The notes below the pieces were generated by a model. The model was not told the DNA's origin. It was given only the letters and a program-made list of their open reading frames with translations, and searched no databases. This document shows, in pieces, positions 22,873 to 30,589 of a stretch of 36,051 nt of DNA. Origin of the DNA: Ktedonobacterales bacterium (GTDB lineage Bacteria; Chloroflexota; Ktedonobacteria; Ktedonobacterales; DATBGS01); the NCBI GenBank assembly GCA_036557285.1, contig DATBHW010000047.1:101001-137051 (forward strand). The letters run 5' to 3'. The number at the start of each line of letters is the position of its first letter. The first letter of the stretch is position 1. Position numbers and translations under genes: made by a program.

Positions 22873-23541
22873 ATGATCCAGGCGTCCAGGATCAAACGGC
22901 TCTGCGAAAGCCTCACCATCAAAATGGCCGACACCGTTCCAGAGCCTGTCACCAGGGCGATTCTAGCCAGCCTGGTTGAAGCCGTGACTGAACAGCGCGA
23001 AGAGATCAACGAAAAATTAGATAGGCTGCTTGGCAGCCACTACAAAAACGGCATCAATTATCTCAACGACGCAAAAGTGGTGGAACATGCCGCCAGAAGA
23101 CAGAAATGGATCGAAGCGGCCCTGAGCGAGTTCATGAGCGCGTCAAGCCTGGAAGAAAAGCCGCTGATGACCGCCAAATCCGCGTTTTTTGTCGGAGTCT
23201 GTTACTTCCTGCTCGGTGAAAGACTCCTGGCCCTGAACTGGTACGAGAAAGCGTATCAAACCGTCTGCGACATAGAAAACGCCCTGCTCAAAAAAGCCAG
23301 ACAGAACCCGCTGATCAACGCCGGGCTGCTGCTGAGCCTGTATGGCTCGCCCGTCTATGGCTATCGCAAGTTCCAGCAATATCGAACACGAAAGCACCTT
23401 AAAGAGTTCCACGAGCGATTTGTCGTGCCTCTGTCAGATTTGCTCTCTTCGCTCAACTCGCAGGTCAACACCCGTGAAACAGCGCGCCAGCTAGAAACCT
23501 CCTACAGCGGGCTGCTTGAACTCCTGCCGGAAGAGGAATAG
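22873..23541 (+). CDS. Helical protein of unknown function
   Basis: 222 residues from the ATG at 22873, six bases after a perfect AGGAGG (22861-22866). Mostly alpha-helical: the N-terminus has TEQREEINEKLDRLLGSHYK, a TPR-like middle has FFVGVCYFLLGERLLALNWY followed by EKAYQTV, and the helical C-terminus ends LLELLPEEE. There is no membrane segment of full length, except that LINAGLLLSLYGSPVYGY is moderately hydrophobic. Its Lys/Glu-rich composition is unlike that of the Ala/Arg-rich neighbours. I recognise no family. Confidence 0.78.
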   Translation: MIQASRIKRLCESLTIKMADTVPEPVTRAILASLVEAVTEQREEINEKLDRLLGSHYKNGINYLNDAKVVEHAARRQKWIEAALSEFMSASSLEEKPLMTAKSAFFVGVCYFLLGERLLALNWYEKAYQTVCDIENALLKKARQNPLINAGLLLSLYGSPVYGYRKFQQYRTRKHLKEFHERFVVPLSDLLSSLNSQVNTRETARQLETSYSGLLELLPEEE

Positions 23542-23549
23542 CGCGCCCC

Positions 23550-23777
23550 AGGCGCGGCGTCTGTACCTGTAGCGCCGCCGTCCCCGGCGGCCACCTGTAG
23601 CGCCGCCGTCCCCGGCGGCCACCGCTGCGCCTGGGCGAACGTTCGCCTTCCAGCGCGAGCGTTCCGGTAGCCCGACGATGAGCCGCCAGGGACGGCGGCG
23701 CTACAGGCGCTCCGCAGCCCCTCCTGCCGCCTGGAAGGCGGCGGTACCAGTGGCGCCCCTTGATGGGTGGTGGAACC
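23550..23777. mobile_element. Hairpin-repeat MITE copy 6
   Basis: Right end TGGTGGAACC at 23768-23777; the left end is not GGTTCC but a CAGGCGCGGCGTCTGTACC tract that recurs at 26913, so the left limit is approximate. Two left arms with core GTCCCCGG, centre GCGAACGTTCGC, a GATGAGCCGCC tract shared with the 26797 cluster, and two right arms. It fills most of the 363-bp gap 23542-23904. Confidence 0.7.
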
Positions 23778-23795
23778 CTGGGGTGGCTGATACAG

Positions 23796-23824
23796 TTGAC
23801 ACCTCCAGCAGATACAGCTATACT
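23796..23824 (+). promoter_or_regulatory. Near-consensus promoter of the 23905 gene
   Basis: TTGACA (23796-23801), 17 bp, TATACT (23819-23824): eleven of twelve consensus bases at optimal spacing. Start near 23831. The MITE end at 23777 is 42 bp before the -10 hexamer. Confidence 0.8.
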
Positions 23825-23904
23825 CGTGCGCACAGCGGGCGCTCGGCGGGTGGGCCACCAGCAACGCGCGCCCGCGCAAACCGCCGTTCTGGAGGTGAAG
23901 CAGC

Positions 23905-24855
23905 ATGTTTCGCTTGCTCCAACAACAACGCTACCCCTGGGCGCCGGGGTCGTTTATCCTGACGATTGCGCTGCTGGCAGTTCTTGGCCGCCTGCTTCCT
24001 GCCCCGGATAACTCCGGCCACTTCAGCGGCGGCGTCCTCACCATCGAGCTTGGAGCCATCGCGCTGATCGCTGCCCTGGTCATCGCCGCCCTGGCGCTGA
24101 TACACCAGCCTCAGCCCAGCCCGTTTGCGCGAGCGCCAGGCGCCCGCTTTACCCGCGCTCGCCTGGCGCGGGCCACCGCGCGGGCAGCCGTCCCGCTGGG
24201 CGTGGGCGCTGCCCTGCTCTGTCAGGGCATTGGGCGCTCGTTGGTGCAGAACGACTCAGGCGCAGCGCCCAACCCTACCGGCGTCGCGCTGCTGCTCATC
24301 GCGCAAATCTGCTTCTTTAGTGGCTTCGCCCTCGGCATCTTCTTCCGTCCGTTCACCCTGGCCCGTGTGGCCCGGCCCGCGCTGCGAAGCTTGCTCTGGC
24401 TGCTCGTCGTCGTCGAATGGATCGCGCTCTTTGCCGCCGCCACGCTGGCGAGCGGCCTGGGCCAGAAAAGCCCTGAGAACATCGTCCAGACATTGCCCGC
24501 GCTGCTCTTTGTGGACGCAACCAGCCTGGCGCTCATCATCGGCAGCCTGCTGCTCTTTCGCCGCGCAATGGCCCAGGCCGAGCGAGACGCGGGCGGCCCG
24601 ATAATCCACAGCGACTGGCCGCGCGCCTTCTGGGACGTGGGCAGCGCGAAAGTCTGCCTCTACGGGCTGGCCCTGGCAATTCTTGGCCTGGGGACACTTC
24701 CCGCGCTGAGTTCGCCCGACTCGCTCTGGATCGGTGCGCTCTGCGCCTGCCTCCTCTTAGTCGTCGCCGCTGCTGTCGCGCCTTCGCCCGCGCCCGCCGC
24801 CCTGCCCGCGTCTGCCGCGACCAATGGGGCCGCCAGCATAGCAGGCAGCGCCTAG
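23905..24855 (+). CDS. Multi-pass membrane protein, paralogue of the 21868 gene
   Basis: 316 residues, about eight hydrophobic helices. Blocks shared in order with the 21868 protein: PWAPGSFILTIAL at about 11-23, ARAAVPLGVGAALL, and FFSGFALGIFFRPFTLARVA leading to VVEWIALFAAATLA. The C-terminus is an Ala/Pro-rich tail, probably disordered. GGAGG lies upstream of the ATG at 23905. The next gene starts 21 bp after its stop, so a transcript with the nucleotidyltransferase is likely. No known family. Confidence 0.78.
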   Translation: MFRLLQQQRYPWAPGSFILTIALLAVLGRLLPAPDNSGHFSGGVLTIELGAIALIAALVIAALALIHQPQPSPFARAPGARFTRARLARATARAAVPLGVGAALLCQGIGRSLVQNDSGAAPNPTGVALLLIAQICFFSGFALGIFFRPFTLARVARPALRSLLWLLVVVEWIALFAAATLASGLGQKSPENIVQTLPALLFVDATSLALIIGSLLLFRRAMAQAERDAGGPIIHSDWPRAFWDVGSAKVCLYGLALAILGLGTLPALSSPDSLWIGALCACLLLVVAAAVAPSPAPAALPASAATNGAASIAGSA

Positions 24856-24876
24856 CCGAAAGAGAGGAAACGCTCC

Positions 24877-25689
24877 ATGCCCCACACCGACGCGCTCACT
24901 GCATTTGCAGAGCGAGCAGCCGACAGCTTGCGCGCTGACGAACGAGTACGCGCCCTCTGGCTTACCGGCAGCCTGGCAGCAGGGACCGCCGACGCCCAGA
25001 GCGACGTTGATCTGCGTGCCGCCGTCCCGGCGCAGGACTTCGCAGCAGTCGAAGCGTGGTGGCCGCGCCTGCTTGACCGCATTGCCCCGACCGTCTGGAG
25101 ACGGCGCTGGCCGGGGCCGCCTGACGAAGCCATCATCGGCGCCATCTCTACCGACTATCTGCGCTTCGATGTCGTCATCCAATCGGCAGCAGACACCAGA
25201 CTGCGCACCCTGGAGGCGGCGCGCCTGCTGTTCGATAAGGATAACCTGGCTGAACACATCGTTCTCACGACTCCCACCAGGCACGATCCGCTCGCGCATG
25301 TGTCATATGTCGTTGAAGAATATATCCGGCTGGTGGGCATGCTGCCCATCGTCGTCGAACGAGACGACGTGGTAATCGGCATGGAAGGCCACTTCGCCCT
25401 GCACAGCCTGCTCCTCAGTCTGCTCCTCATGGAAAATGGTATTGACCGCAACGTCACCGGCAAGCGTCATGTCGCCGCGTTCCTCACCGACGAGCAGCGC
25501 GCCCTGCTGGCGGGCGTACCCCCGCTGGAGCCAACAATGGCATCGGTCATCCAGGGCCGTCTGGCCTACGCGCGGCTCTTCTTTCCACGCGCGCAGCGCC
25601 TCATGGAAGCCAATAGCCTGACCTATCCAGCGGAGTTCGAAACAGCGACCAGGCGTCACCTGGCGGAAACGCTCGGCCTGAGCCTCTGA
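24877..25689 (+). CDS. Nucleotidyltransferase-fold protein (aminoglycoside-nucleotidyltransferase-like)
   Basis: 270 residues. The polymerase-beta-type motif is complete: GSLAAGTADAQSDVDL at 31-46 with Asp43 and Asp45 as metal ligands, and a third Asp98 in LRFDVVI. An all-helical C-terminal domain follows, as in antibiotic nucleotidyltransferases (adenylylation of a small molecule or protein). The sequence does not show the substrate; many such chromosomal genes have no resistance phenotype. GAGAGGAAA precedes the ATG. Stop and next start lie within 60 bp, consistent with one operon 23905-26449. Confidence 0.85.
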   Translation: MPHTDALTAFAERAADSLRADERVRALWLTGSLAAGTADAQSDVDLRAAVPAQDFAAVEAWWPRLLDRIAPTVWRRRWPGPPDEAIIGAISTDYLRFDVVIQSAADTRLRTLEAARLLFDKDNLAEHIVLTTPTRHDPLAHVSYVVEEYIRLVGMLPIVVERDDVVIGMEGHFALHSLLLSLLLMENGIDRNVTGKRHVAAFLTDEQRALLAGVPPLEPTMASVIQGRLAYARLFFPRAQRLMEANSLTYPAEFETATRRHLAETLGLSL

Positions 25690-25744
25690 TACACCTATGA
25701 ATACACCTCATCACCAACCTGCTGACTCTGGAGAACACCACCAC

Positions 25745-26449
25745 ATGATGTCATCACCGCAGGGGACGCTCGCGCTGGTCGGATCAGGCGAGTTTTTGCC
25801 CCCCATCGAGCCGCTGGACCGCCTTCTGCTGGAGCGGCTTTCCGGTCCGGCCCGCGTCATCGTCTTGCCCACCGCCTCCGCGCCCGATGGGCCGGGCGTG
25901 CCGGAACGCTGGGCCAAAATGGGCAGCGAGCATTTCACCCGCCTGGGCGCTGCCGTCGAAGCGGCCATGCTGCTCACCCGCGCCGACGCCGAATCAGAAA
26001 CGCTCGCCGCGCAGATCGCCGCCGCCAACTTCGTCTATTTCTCCGGCGGCAAACCGCAGTACCTCGTCACCACCCTGCGCGACACCCCCTGCTGGCGAGC
26101 TATCGCGGGCGTCTTTGCCGCTGGCGGCGTCGTCGCTGGCTGCTCTGCCGGGGCAATGGCTCTCGCTGATCGCATGGTTGATTTCCCCCGCTTCTGGCGC
26201 ACCGTCCCCGCGCTGGGCCTGGCCTCTGGCCTGGCGGTGATCCCCCATTTCGACGAAATGCCGGGCATCTTCATCAACCTGGGCCGCCTGGCAAGCCGCA
26301 AAACCAGCGTCGTTGGCGTGCCTGGCTCGACAGCCCTGGTCGGCTCCGACCACCACTGGACCGTCCAGGGACACAGCAGCATCACCGTCTTCACCGGCAA
26401 AGGCAAGACCATCTATCCCGTTGGCGAACAGGTATCGCTCGCGGGCTAA
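25745..26449 (+). CDS. S51-like peptidase / cyanophycinase-type (class I glutamine amidotransferase-like) protein
   Basis: About 234 residues from the tandem ATGs at 25745/25748 (CTGGAGAA lies upstream); an earlier in-frame ATG at 25697 has no site. Core features are ALVGSGEFLPP at the start, the substrate-side loop FSGGKPQYL, the nucleophile elbow GCSAGAMAL (Ser) and IPHFDE with the likely catalytic His. S51 members are dipeptidase E and cyanophycinase, which cleave Asp-X or beta-Asp-Arg. No cyanophycin synthetase is in the window, so the substrate is undecided. Length fits the family. Confidence 0.85.
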   Translation: MMSSPQGTLALVGSGEFLPPIEPLDRLLLERLSGPARVIVLPTASAPDGPGVPERWAKMGSEHFTRLGAAVEAAMLLTRADAESETLAAQIAAANFVYFSGGKPQYLVTTLRDTPCWRAIAGVFAAGGVVAGCSAGAMALADRMVDFPRFWRTVPALGLASGLAVIPHFDEMPGIFINLGRLASRKTSVVGVPGSTALVGSDHHWTVQGHSSITVFTGKGKTIYPVGEQVSLAG

Positions 26450-26484
26450 GCATCGCTGCCCCCTTTGAGAAAGGACTACCGGAT

Positions 26485-26784
26485 ATGCTGAAACGTATCC
26501 TTCTCTTTACTGGCGCGCTGGCTGTGCTGCTGCATCTCAGCTTCGATGAGCAGGATTACTACGCCCGGCTGACCCGCCTTGAAGCCCTGATGAATCTGGT
26601 CTTGCTGCGCCTGGGTATTGACCCGAATACGGCGTTTGCCGGACCTTCAGAACAGATCAAATGGCTGCTCATGCAAGGCAAGAAGATCGAAGCCATCAAA
26701 GTCTACCGCGAACAAACCGGCCTGGGCCTGAAAGAAGCCAAAGACACCATTGACGCCATAGAACGCCAGATGCGCGGCTACTAG
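26485..26784 (+). CDS. Small membrane protein with ribosomal L7/L12 C-terminal-like domain
   Basis: 99 residues; AAAGGA upstream of the ATG. A short N-terminal hydrophobic helix (LLFTGALAVLLHL), an LxxLEALMNLVLLRLG helix, then at 64-95 the L7/L12 tail-like motif KIEAIKVYREQTGLGLKEAK. In the ribosomal stalk this fold binds translation factors; stand-alone copies with a membrane helix are known in several phyla with no assigned role. It follows the S51-like gene by 35 bp. Confidence 0.8.
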   Translation: MLKRILLFTGALAVLLHLSFDEQDYYARLTRLEALMNLVLLRLGIDPNTAFAGPSEQIKWLLMQGKKIEAIKVYREQTGLGLKEAKDTIDAIERQMRGY

Positions 26785-26796
26785 CCGCTCGAAGCT

Positions 26797-27043
26797 ACTT
26801 GTAGCGCCGCCTTCCAGGCGGCTAGCCGCTCGACAGTGCGAACGCTCGTATTCAGGGGCGACGTGCGCGCTAGCCCAACGTTGAGCCGCCTGGAAGGCGG
26901 CGCTACACGCGGGCAGGCGCGGCGTCTGTACCTGTACCGCCGCCTGGAAGGCGGCCACCGCTTCGCCAGGGCGAACGTTTGCCCCGGAGCGCGAACGTTC
27001 CGGTAGCCCGACGATGAGCCGCCTGGAAGGCGGCGCTACAAGT
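26797..27043. repeat. Hairpin-repeat cluster, two units
   Basis: First unit 26797-26905 with matched arms (GCCGCCTTCCAGGCGGC / GCCGCCTGGAAGGCGGC). The second unit runs about 26913-27043, starting with the CAGGCGCGGCGTCTGTACC tract shared with copy 6 and ending with the shared GATGAGCCGCC and a right arm. No GGAACC end found. The remaining 27044-27219 of the 435-bp gap holds the promoter below. Confidence 0.72.
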
Positions 27044-27140
27044 CAACCGCCCTTATCCGGCCAGACCATATGGACCAGTGGGAATACCTGGCAATCGAAA
27101 TGGCTATTGAACACAAAGATTACAGGGCGCATCAAGCCAG

Positions 27141-27170
27141 TTGACAGGCTATCAGGCACTATGTTAGACT
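27141..27170 (+). promoter_or_regulatory. Possible promoter of the zinc-ribbon gene
   Basis: TTGACA at 27141-27146, then 18 bp to TAGACT (27165-27170), a 4-of-6 match. Start would be near 27177. The -35 is perfect and the -10 weak, so this is tentative. Confidence 0.4.
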
Positions 27171-27219
27171 TGCCCATGAGTTTAGGATGGTGGTCTCCAC
27201 CTGGGGAGGAAAACAACTC

Positions 27220-28236
27220 ATGCAGTCAGGCTTTTGCACCAACTGCGGCCAGCCCCTTGCCGCCGGGGCCGTGTTCTGCCCATCCTGCGGCACACGCGTC
27301 GAAGCGCCGCCAGCCGCCGCTTCCGCCACAACTGTCAACTCCGTTCCACCGAGCGCGCCACCGTATACCCCTGGCTCCAATCCCCCGGCGTCGTTCAGCC
27401 CGGCCACCTCTGCCCCGCCCGCTGCTCCGCCCAAAAGCCAGACATCAACGCTCATCGGCTGGCTGATCGGCTGTCTCGGCGTCTTCCTGCTTGTCATCAT
27501 CCTGCTGGTCGCCGCCGTCATCTACGGCATCCTCTCGCAGAAGCTCATCTTTTTCGCCATTGGCCTGGGCGGTCTGTTCGTCGTCCTCCTCATCGCCGTA
27601 GCGATTGAACACCAGGTTCGACGCCTGTATCGGCGCTTCAAGGGTACGCTCGGCGTTGCCAATGGCTCCAGCGGCTTTTCACCGCGTTACCAGGGCGCGT
27701 CTCGCAGCTATCGGGAGCAGCCACACTTCAGCCTGTTCCGCTTTCTCTTCTCGCTGGCGGTCCTGGCCGGTCTGGTCTATGGCGGCCTCTTCCTCTACTA
27801 TACCCAGGAGTTTACCGGCAACTGGTCGGGCGTCCTCACCATTGGGGGCGTCCAGCAAGGGGTACTGGCGAACATACAGATTTCGCTCCCGCTGCACAGC
27901 CCCACAAACCCTTCCTTCTCCGATCTGCCCTCGCTCACCTTTACTCAGGTCGAGTTCAAGCCAACGACGGCTCGCGCCTGCGTGGGCAGCCAGAACATCT
28001 ACCAGCTTTCCGGCACAGCTTCCCGGCTGGACGCCTCGCGGGTCGAGATGACCCTGAAAACCGGCGCGGTGACTGTCCCCCTGCATGGCGCTTACAACAG
28101 CGGGAAATTCACGCTCAGCGGAACCTCTCAGGGCAAGCCCGTCACCCTGATCTTAGAGAAAGGCAGCGATCAGGCAGGCTATCTTGCCATCTGCCCTACC
28201 CGCCTTCTAGCAACCAAAAGCAGCCGCTCCATGTGA
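27220..28236 (+). CDS. Zinc-ribbon membrane protein
   Basis: 338 residues from the ATG at 27220 (GGGGAGG at 27203-27209). The zinc ribbon lies at the very N-terminus: Cys6/Cys9 (FCTNCG) and Cys20/Cys23 (FCPSCG). A Pro/Ala/Ser linker (30-75) follows, then membrane helices at about 78-104, 109-129 and 171-194, and an outer beta-rich domain of about 140 residues with TGNWSGVLTIGGVQQG near its start. Such proteins are common in Chloroflexota; the ribbon probably mediates protein contacts. Function unknown. Single gene after a repeat cluster. Confidence 0.82.
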   Translation: MQSGFCTNCGQPLAAGAVFCPSCGTRVEAPPAAASATTVNSVPPSAPPYTPGSNPPASFSPATSAPPAAPPKSQTSTLIGWLIGCLGVFLLVIILLVAAVIYGILSQKLIFFAIGLGGLFVVLLIAVAIEHQVRRLYRRFKGTLGVANGSSGFSPRYQGASRSYREQPHFSLFRFLFSLAVLAGLVYGGLFLYYTQEFTGNWSGVLTIGGVQQGVLANIQISLPLHSPTNPSFSDLPSLTFTQVEFKPTTARACVGSQNIYQLSGTASRLDASRVEMTLKTGAVTVPLHGAYNSGKFTLSGTSQGKPVTLILEKGSDQAGYLAICPTRLLATKSSRSM

Positions 28237-28241
28237 GACCT

Positions 28242-28385
28242 GCCACTTGTAGCGCCGCCATCTTGGCGGCTCAACGCTGGCCTGCTGATAGGTTGGCCCG
28301 CAGGGCGAACGCCACTTGTAGCGCCGCCATCTTGGCGGCTCAACGCTGGCCTGTTGGTACGTTGGACCGCAGGGCGAATGCTCGC
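28242..28385. repeat. Tandem pair of left half-units of the hairpin repeat
   Basis: Two direct copies, starting at 28242 and 28311 (period 69 bp), each with GCCACTTGTAGCGCCGCCAT at its start and the middle segment, but no right arm. Lies between convergent genes. It is the last member of the family in the window: none occurs from here to base 36051. Confidence 0.75.
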
Positions 28386-28432
28386 CTCTTCTAACCTCTT
28401 TTCTTCTCTTCATTGCTCTCTCGCTGTCTGCC

Positions 28433-28843
28433 TCAGCTTTTGATCTTCTCCCGCTCGGCGTGGATGTCTACTTCCTCGCCCGCAAACTGAAAGAGCAGGC
28501 GCATCGCCGTCTCATCGCTCACCCAGCCCTGCTCTTTGGCGGAAGAGAGCGCGCTAACCACCGTCGCCGTCGCCTGCGCCAGCATCAGATTATCCGCCAC
28601 CTTCAGTTCGGGGAAGATCACCGTATACGACTCATCCACCCCCGCAGGCAGCGTACCCGCGCGCTTGGCCTCCACAATCACCCGGTCCAGCACCGTTCGC
28701 AGCAGATGCTCCATCACCTGCTGGCGGCGCTGAAACCGCAGCAGCGTGGGCAGCGTCATCTCAGCAGCGGTGGCGCGGTTAGCGTTGCCGCCATCGGCCA
28801 GATAGTGCTCAGGAACTCCGGCGCCTGCTAGCTTACCAGTTTC
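28433..28843 (-). pseudogene. C-terminal fragment of a phage portal protein
   Basis: 137 codons, in frame from just after a TAG at 28844-28846 to the stop at 28433. It starts GAGVPEHYLADGGNANRATA and continues EMTLPTLLRFQRRQ, then FPELKVADNLMLAQATATVV and ETAMRLLFQFAGEE. This is the order of the C-terminal clip/wing and crown helices of siphophage portal proteins. The preceding two thirds (ATP-independent DNA channel body) are missing, and homology ends where the AT-richer island begins. An ATG at 28759 could start a 108-residue product, but no ribosome site supports it. A remnant, not functional as a portal. Confidence 0.7.
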
Positions 28844-28938
28844 CTAAAGTATTTGGCGGGTTAGACACGCTTCTCTTGCGCATGAGCGCCATCTGCACTG
28901 CTCTGCCTCACAGTATCAGCGTGTGAGAGGAGCAACCG

Positions 28939-29676
28939 GTGAAACAATTCGCAACCATCGAGAAGCTCGATACTGCCATTCTCTACGCCCTGGAGCTTGC
29001 ATCCAGCCTCAGTGTGATTCTGCTTGCTTTTGGTCTGATTGCCTCAATGGCAAACGTGCTGACCAAAGGCTCAATCCTGACCTCAAACGCCGTCATGCAG
29101 GAGATCTGGGCCTGGAGCCAGTGTGCAGCCATTGACGCCAGCGTCCCAGGCACCATTATGCGCAGCTTCCACTATTGGAAGCAAAGGGAATGGGTGAAAG
29201 CGATTCTCTACACGTTGCTTTCAGCCCTCTTACTGTTCACAGCAGCCATTGTGTCAAACATTGAGGCTGTCCAGCAGACCTTAAACATCACCCTGGACAA
29301 TGCCTACCTGCATGTGTTCGTGTCAGTGGAAGCGCTCATCTGGATACGCTCGATTGCCATTGTGTTAATCATTGTCGCGCATGCGCTGCGCCACGTTGGA
29401 CAGTCAAGCAACGGAAATATCCGTTCCTTGACAAAGCCTGGACAGACAGCCAAAACGCACACAGGACAACCAGCACCGACAACTGAACAGCCTGTACAGG
29501 AGAAAAAGGCCGGACAGCATACAGCTAAGCTGCCAACCCCAATCAATCAGAACTTCAGCCGTGTCAAGGAGTATCTGGCCGACCACCCGAAAGCCTCAGC
29601 CCGCGAGGTTGGCAGAGCGTTAGAGTTATCACCGACCAGTGCTGCAAAGTGGGTCAAAAAAGTTCGTGCTGCCTAG
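28939..29676 (+). CDS. Membrane-tethered helix-turn-helix protein
   Basis: 245 residues; GTG start at 28939 with GAGAGGAGC upstream. Three hydrophobic helices (about 22-42, 87-107, 131-151) are followed by a Thr/Gln/Pro/Lys-rich linker (155-205) and a C-terminal winged-helix-like domain at 206-243 (FSRVKEYLADHPKASAREVG, then SPTSAAKWVKKV). The HTH is of the kind that opens plasmid and phage replication regulators. It sits 19 bp upstream of the primase-polymerase start and begins the AT-richer island. It may anchor DNA to the membrane or regulate replication; inference only. Confidence 0.75.
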   Translation: MKQFATIEKLDTAILYALELASSLSVILLAFGLIASMANVLTKGSILTSNAVMQEIWAWSQCAAIDASVPGTIMRSFHYWKQREWVKAILYTLLSALLLFTAAIVSNIEAVQQTLNITLDNAYLHVFVSVEALIWIRSIAIVLIIVAHALRHVGQSSNGNIRSLTKPGQTAKTHTGQPAPTTEQPVQEKKAGQHTAKLPTPINQNFSRVKEYLADHPKASAREVGRALELSPTSAAKWVKKVRAA

Positions 29677-29695
29677 TTGCTATGATGGTGATGCT

Positions 29696-30589
29696 ATGGC
29701 AGAGCGTGAGCCGATGAACCACAAAACAGAGCGTTTGCAGGGGAGTGTGCCTGAACAACTTCAGGCATACCCCCAGTTTGTTGTCTGGCGGCCAGTAGAG
29801 ATCCAGGGAAAAGTCAAGAAGATTCCGTTTAATCCCAACACCGGTGAAACAGCTTCGCCTACGGACCCTGCTACCTGGGGAACGTTTGCCGATGCCTTGC
29901 GAGCCTATATGAAGGGAGCAGGCAAGGGCATTGGTTTCAATTTTGCCACCACAGACCCCTTTACCGGCATAGACCTCGATCACTGCATTGATGAGAACAC
30001 AGATGTGATTGCCCCTTGGGCAACGCCCATCCTTGACCTCTTCCCAAACACGTATCAAGAGCGTTCGCAGTCAGATCATGGCATTCACGTCATCATCATT
30101 GGGCATGTTCCACACGGACGAAGAACAGCCAACATCGAAATCTACTCCGAAGGCAGATACTTTGCCCTCACCGGCAACAGGCTGCCAAACGCGCCAGCAA
30201 GCGTTGTAGAGTACCAAAAAGCGTTAGACGACCTCTACCATCGCTTAGCCCCCAAACCTGCCCCAAAAGCCCTGGAAAGGCGTCAGAGACTCTTCTATCA
30301 TGTCCTTCCAGACGAGAGAGTGTTAGAGAAGGCAATGAATGCCAAGAACGGCGCTCAATTCGCAGCATTGTGGGCAGGTAAGTGGGAAGGTACCTACTCA
30401 AGTAAGAGTCACGCAGACTGGCAGTTAGTCATGTGGCTGATATATTGGTGTAACGATGATGTTGAGCAAGTAGAGCGGCTATTTCATAGGTCAGGCTTAT
30501 ACGATGGGAAAACCGACTCCATGCGAGGAGATGTCACCTACCTACGGCACACCATCATTTCCTTCCTCAACAAACGGAGACCTCGATGA
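29696..30589 (+). CDS. Primase-polymerase (archaeo-eukaryotic primase type, NrS-1 polymerase-like)
   Basis: 297 residues from the ATG at 29696. The N-terminal AEP core is preceded by YPQFVVWRPVEIQGKVKKIP and TDPATWGTFADAL. Motif I is GIDLDHC (Asp93, Asp95), motif II QSDHGIH (His131), and motif III IEIYSEGRYFALTG (Glu148, Arg154). A C-terminal helical domain (about 215-297) with KNGAQFAALWAGKWEG and RLFHRSGLYDGKTDSMRGD matches the helix-bundle region after phage NrS-1-type polymerases. It would prime and extend DNA for a plasmid, phage or satellite. No helicase domain is fused. Its TGA overlaps the ATG of the 40-residue ORF that follows. Confidence 0.85.
   Translation: MAEREPMNHKTERLQGSVPEQLQAYPQFVVWRPVEIQGKVKKIPFNPNTGETASPTDPATWGTFADALRAYMKGAGKGIGFNFATTDPFTGIDLDHCIDENTDVIAPWATPILDLFPNTYQERSQSDHGIHVIIIGHVPHGRRTANIEIYSEGRYFALTGNRLPNAPASVVEYQKALDDLYHRLAPKPAPKALERRQRLFYHVLPDERVLEKAMNAKNGAQFAALWAGKWEGTYSSKSHADWQLVMWLIYWCNDDVEQVERLFHRSGLYDGKTDSMRGDVTYLRHTIISFLNKRRPR

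Noticed and set aside
23502-23906. Frames of 90-134 codons in hairpin repeats (also near 5916, 12907, 26647)
   Set aside because: They are translations of the GC-rich repeats (recurring APPSRRLN-type peptides) and change with repeat copies.
24877-25689. HEPN/MNT toxin-antitoxin pair of the nucleotidyltransferase with a HEPN gene
   Set aside because: The HEPN-like gene is over 5 kb away in different DNA; the nucleotidyltransferase is a larger two-domain enzyme in an unrelated operon.
5900-28385. CRISPR array
   Set aside because: The repeats are palindromic and scattered between genes, with no regular unique spacers and no cas genes.
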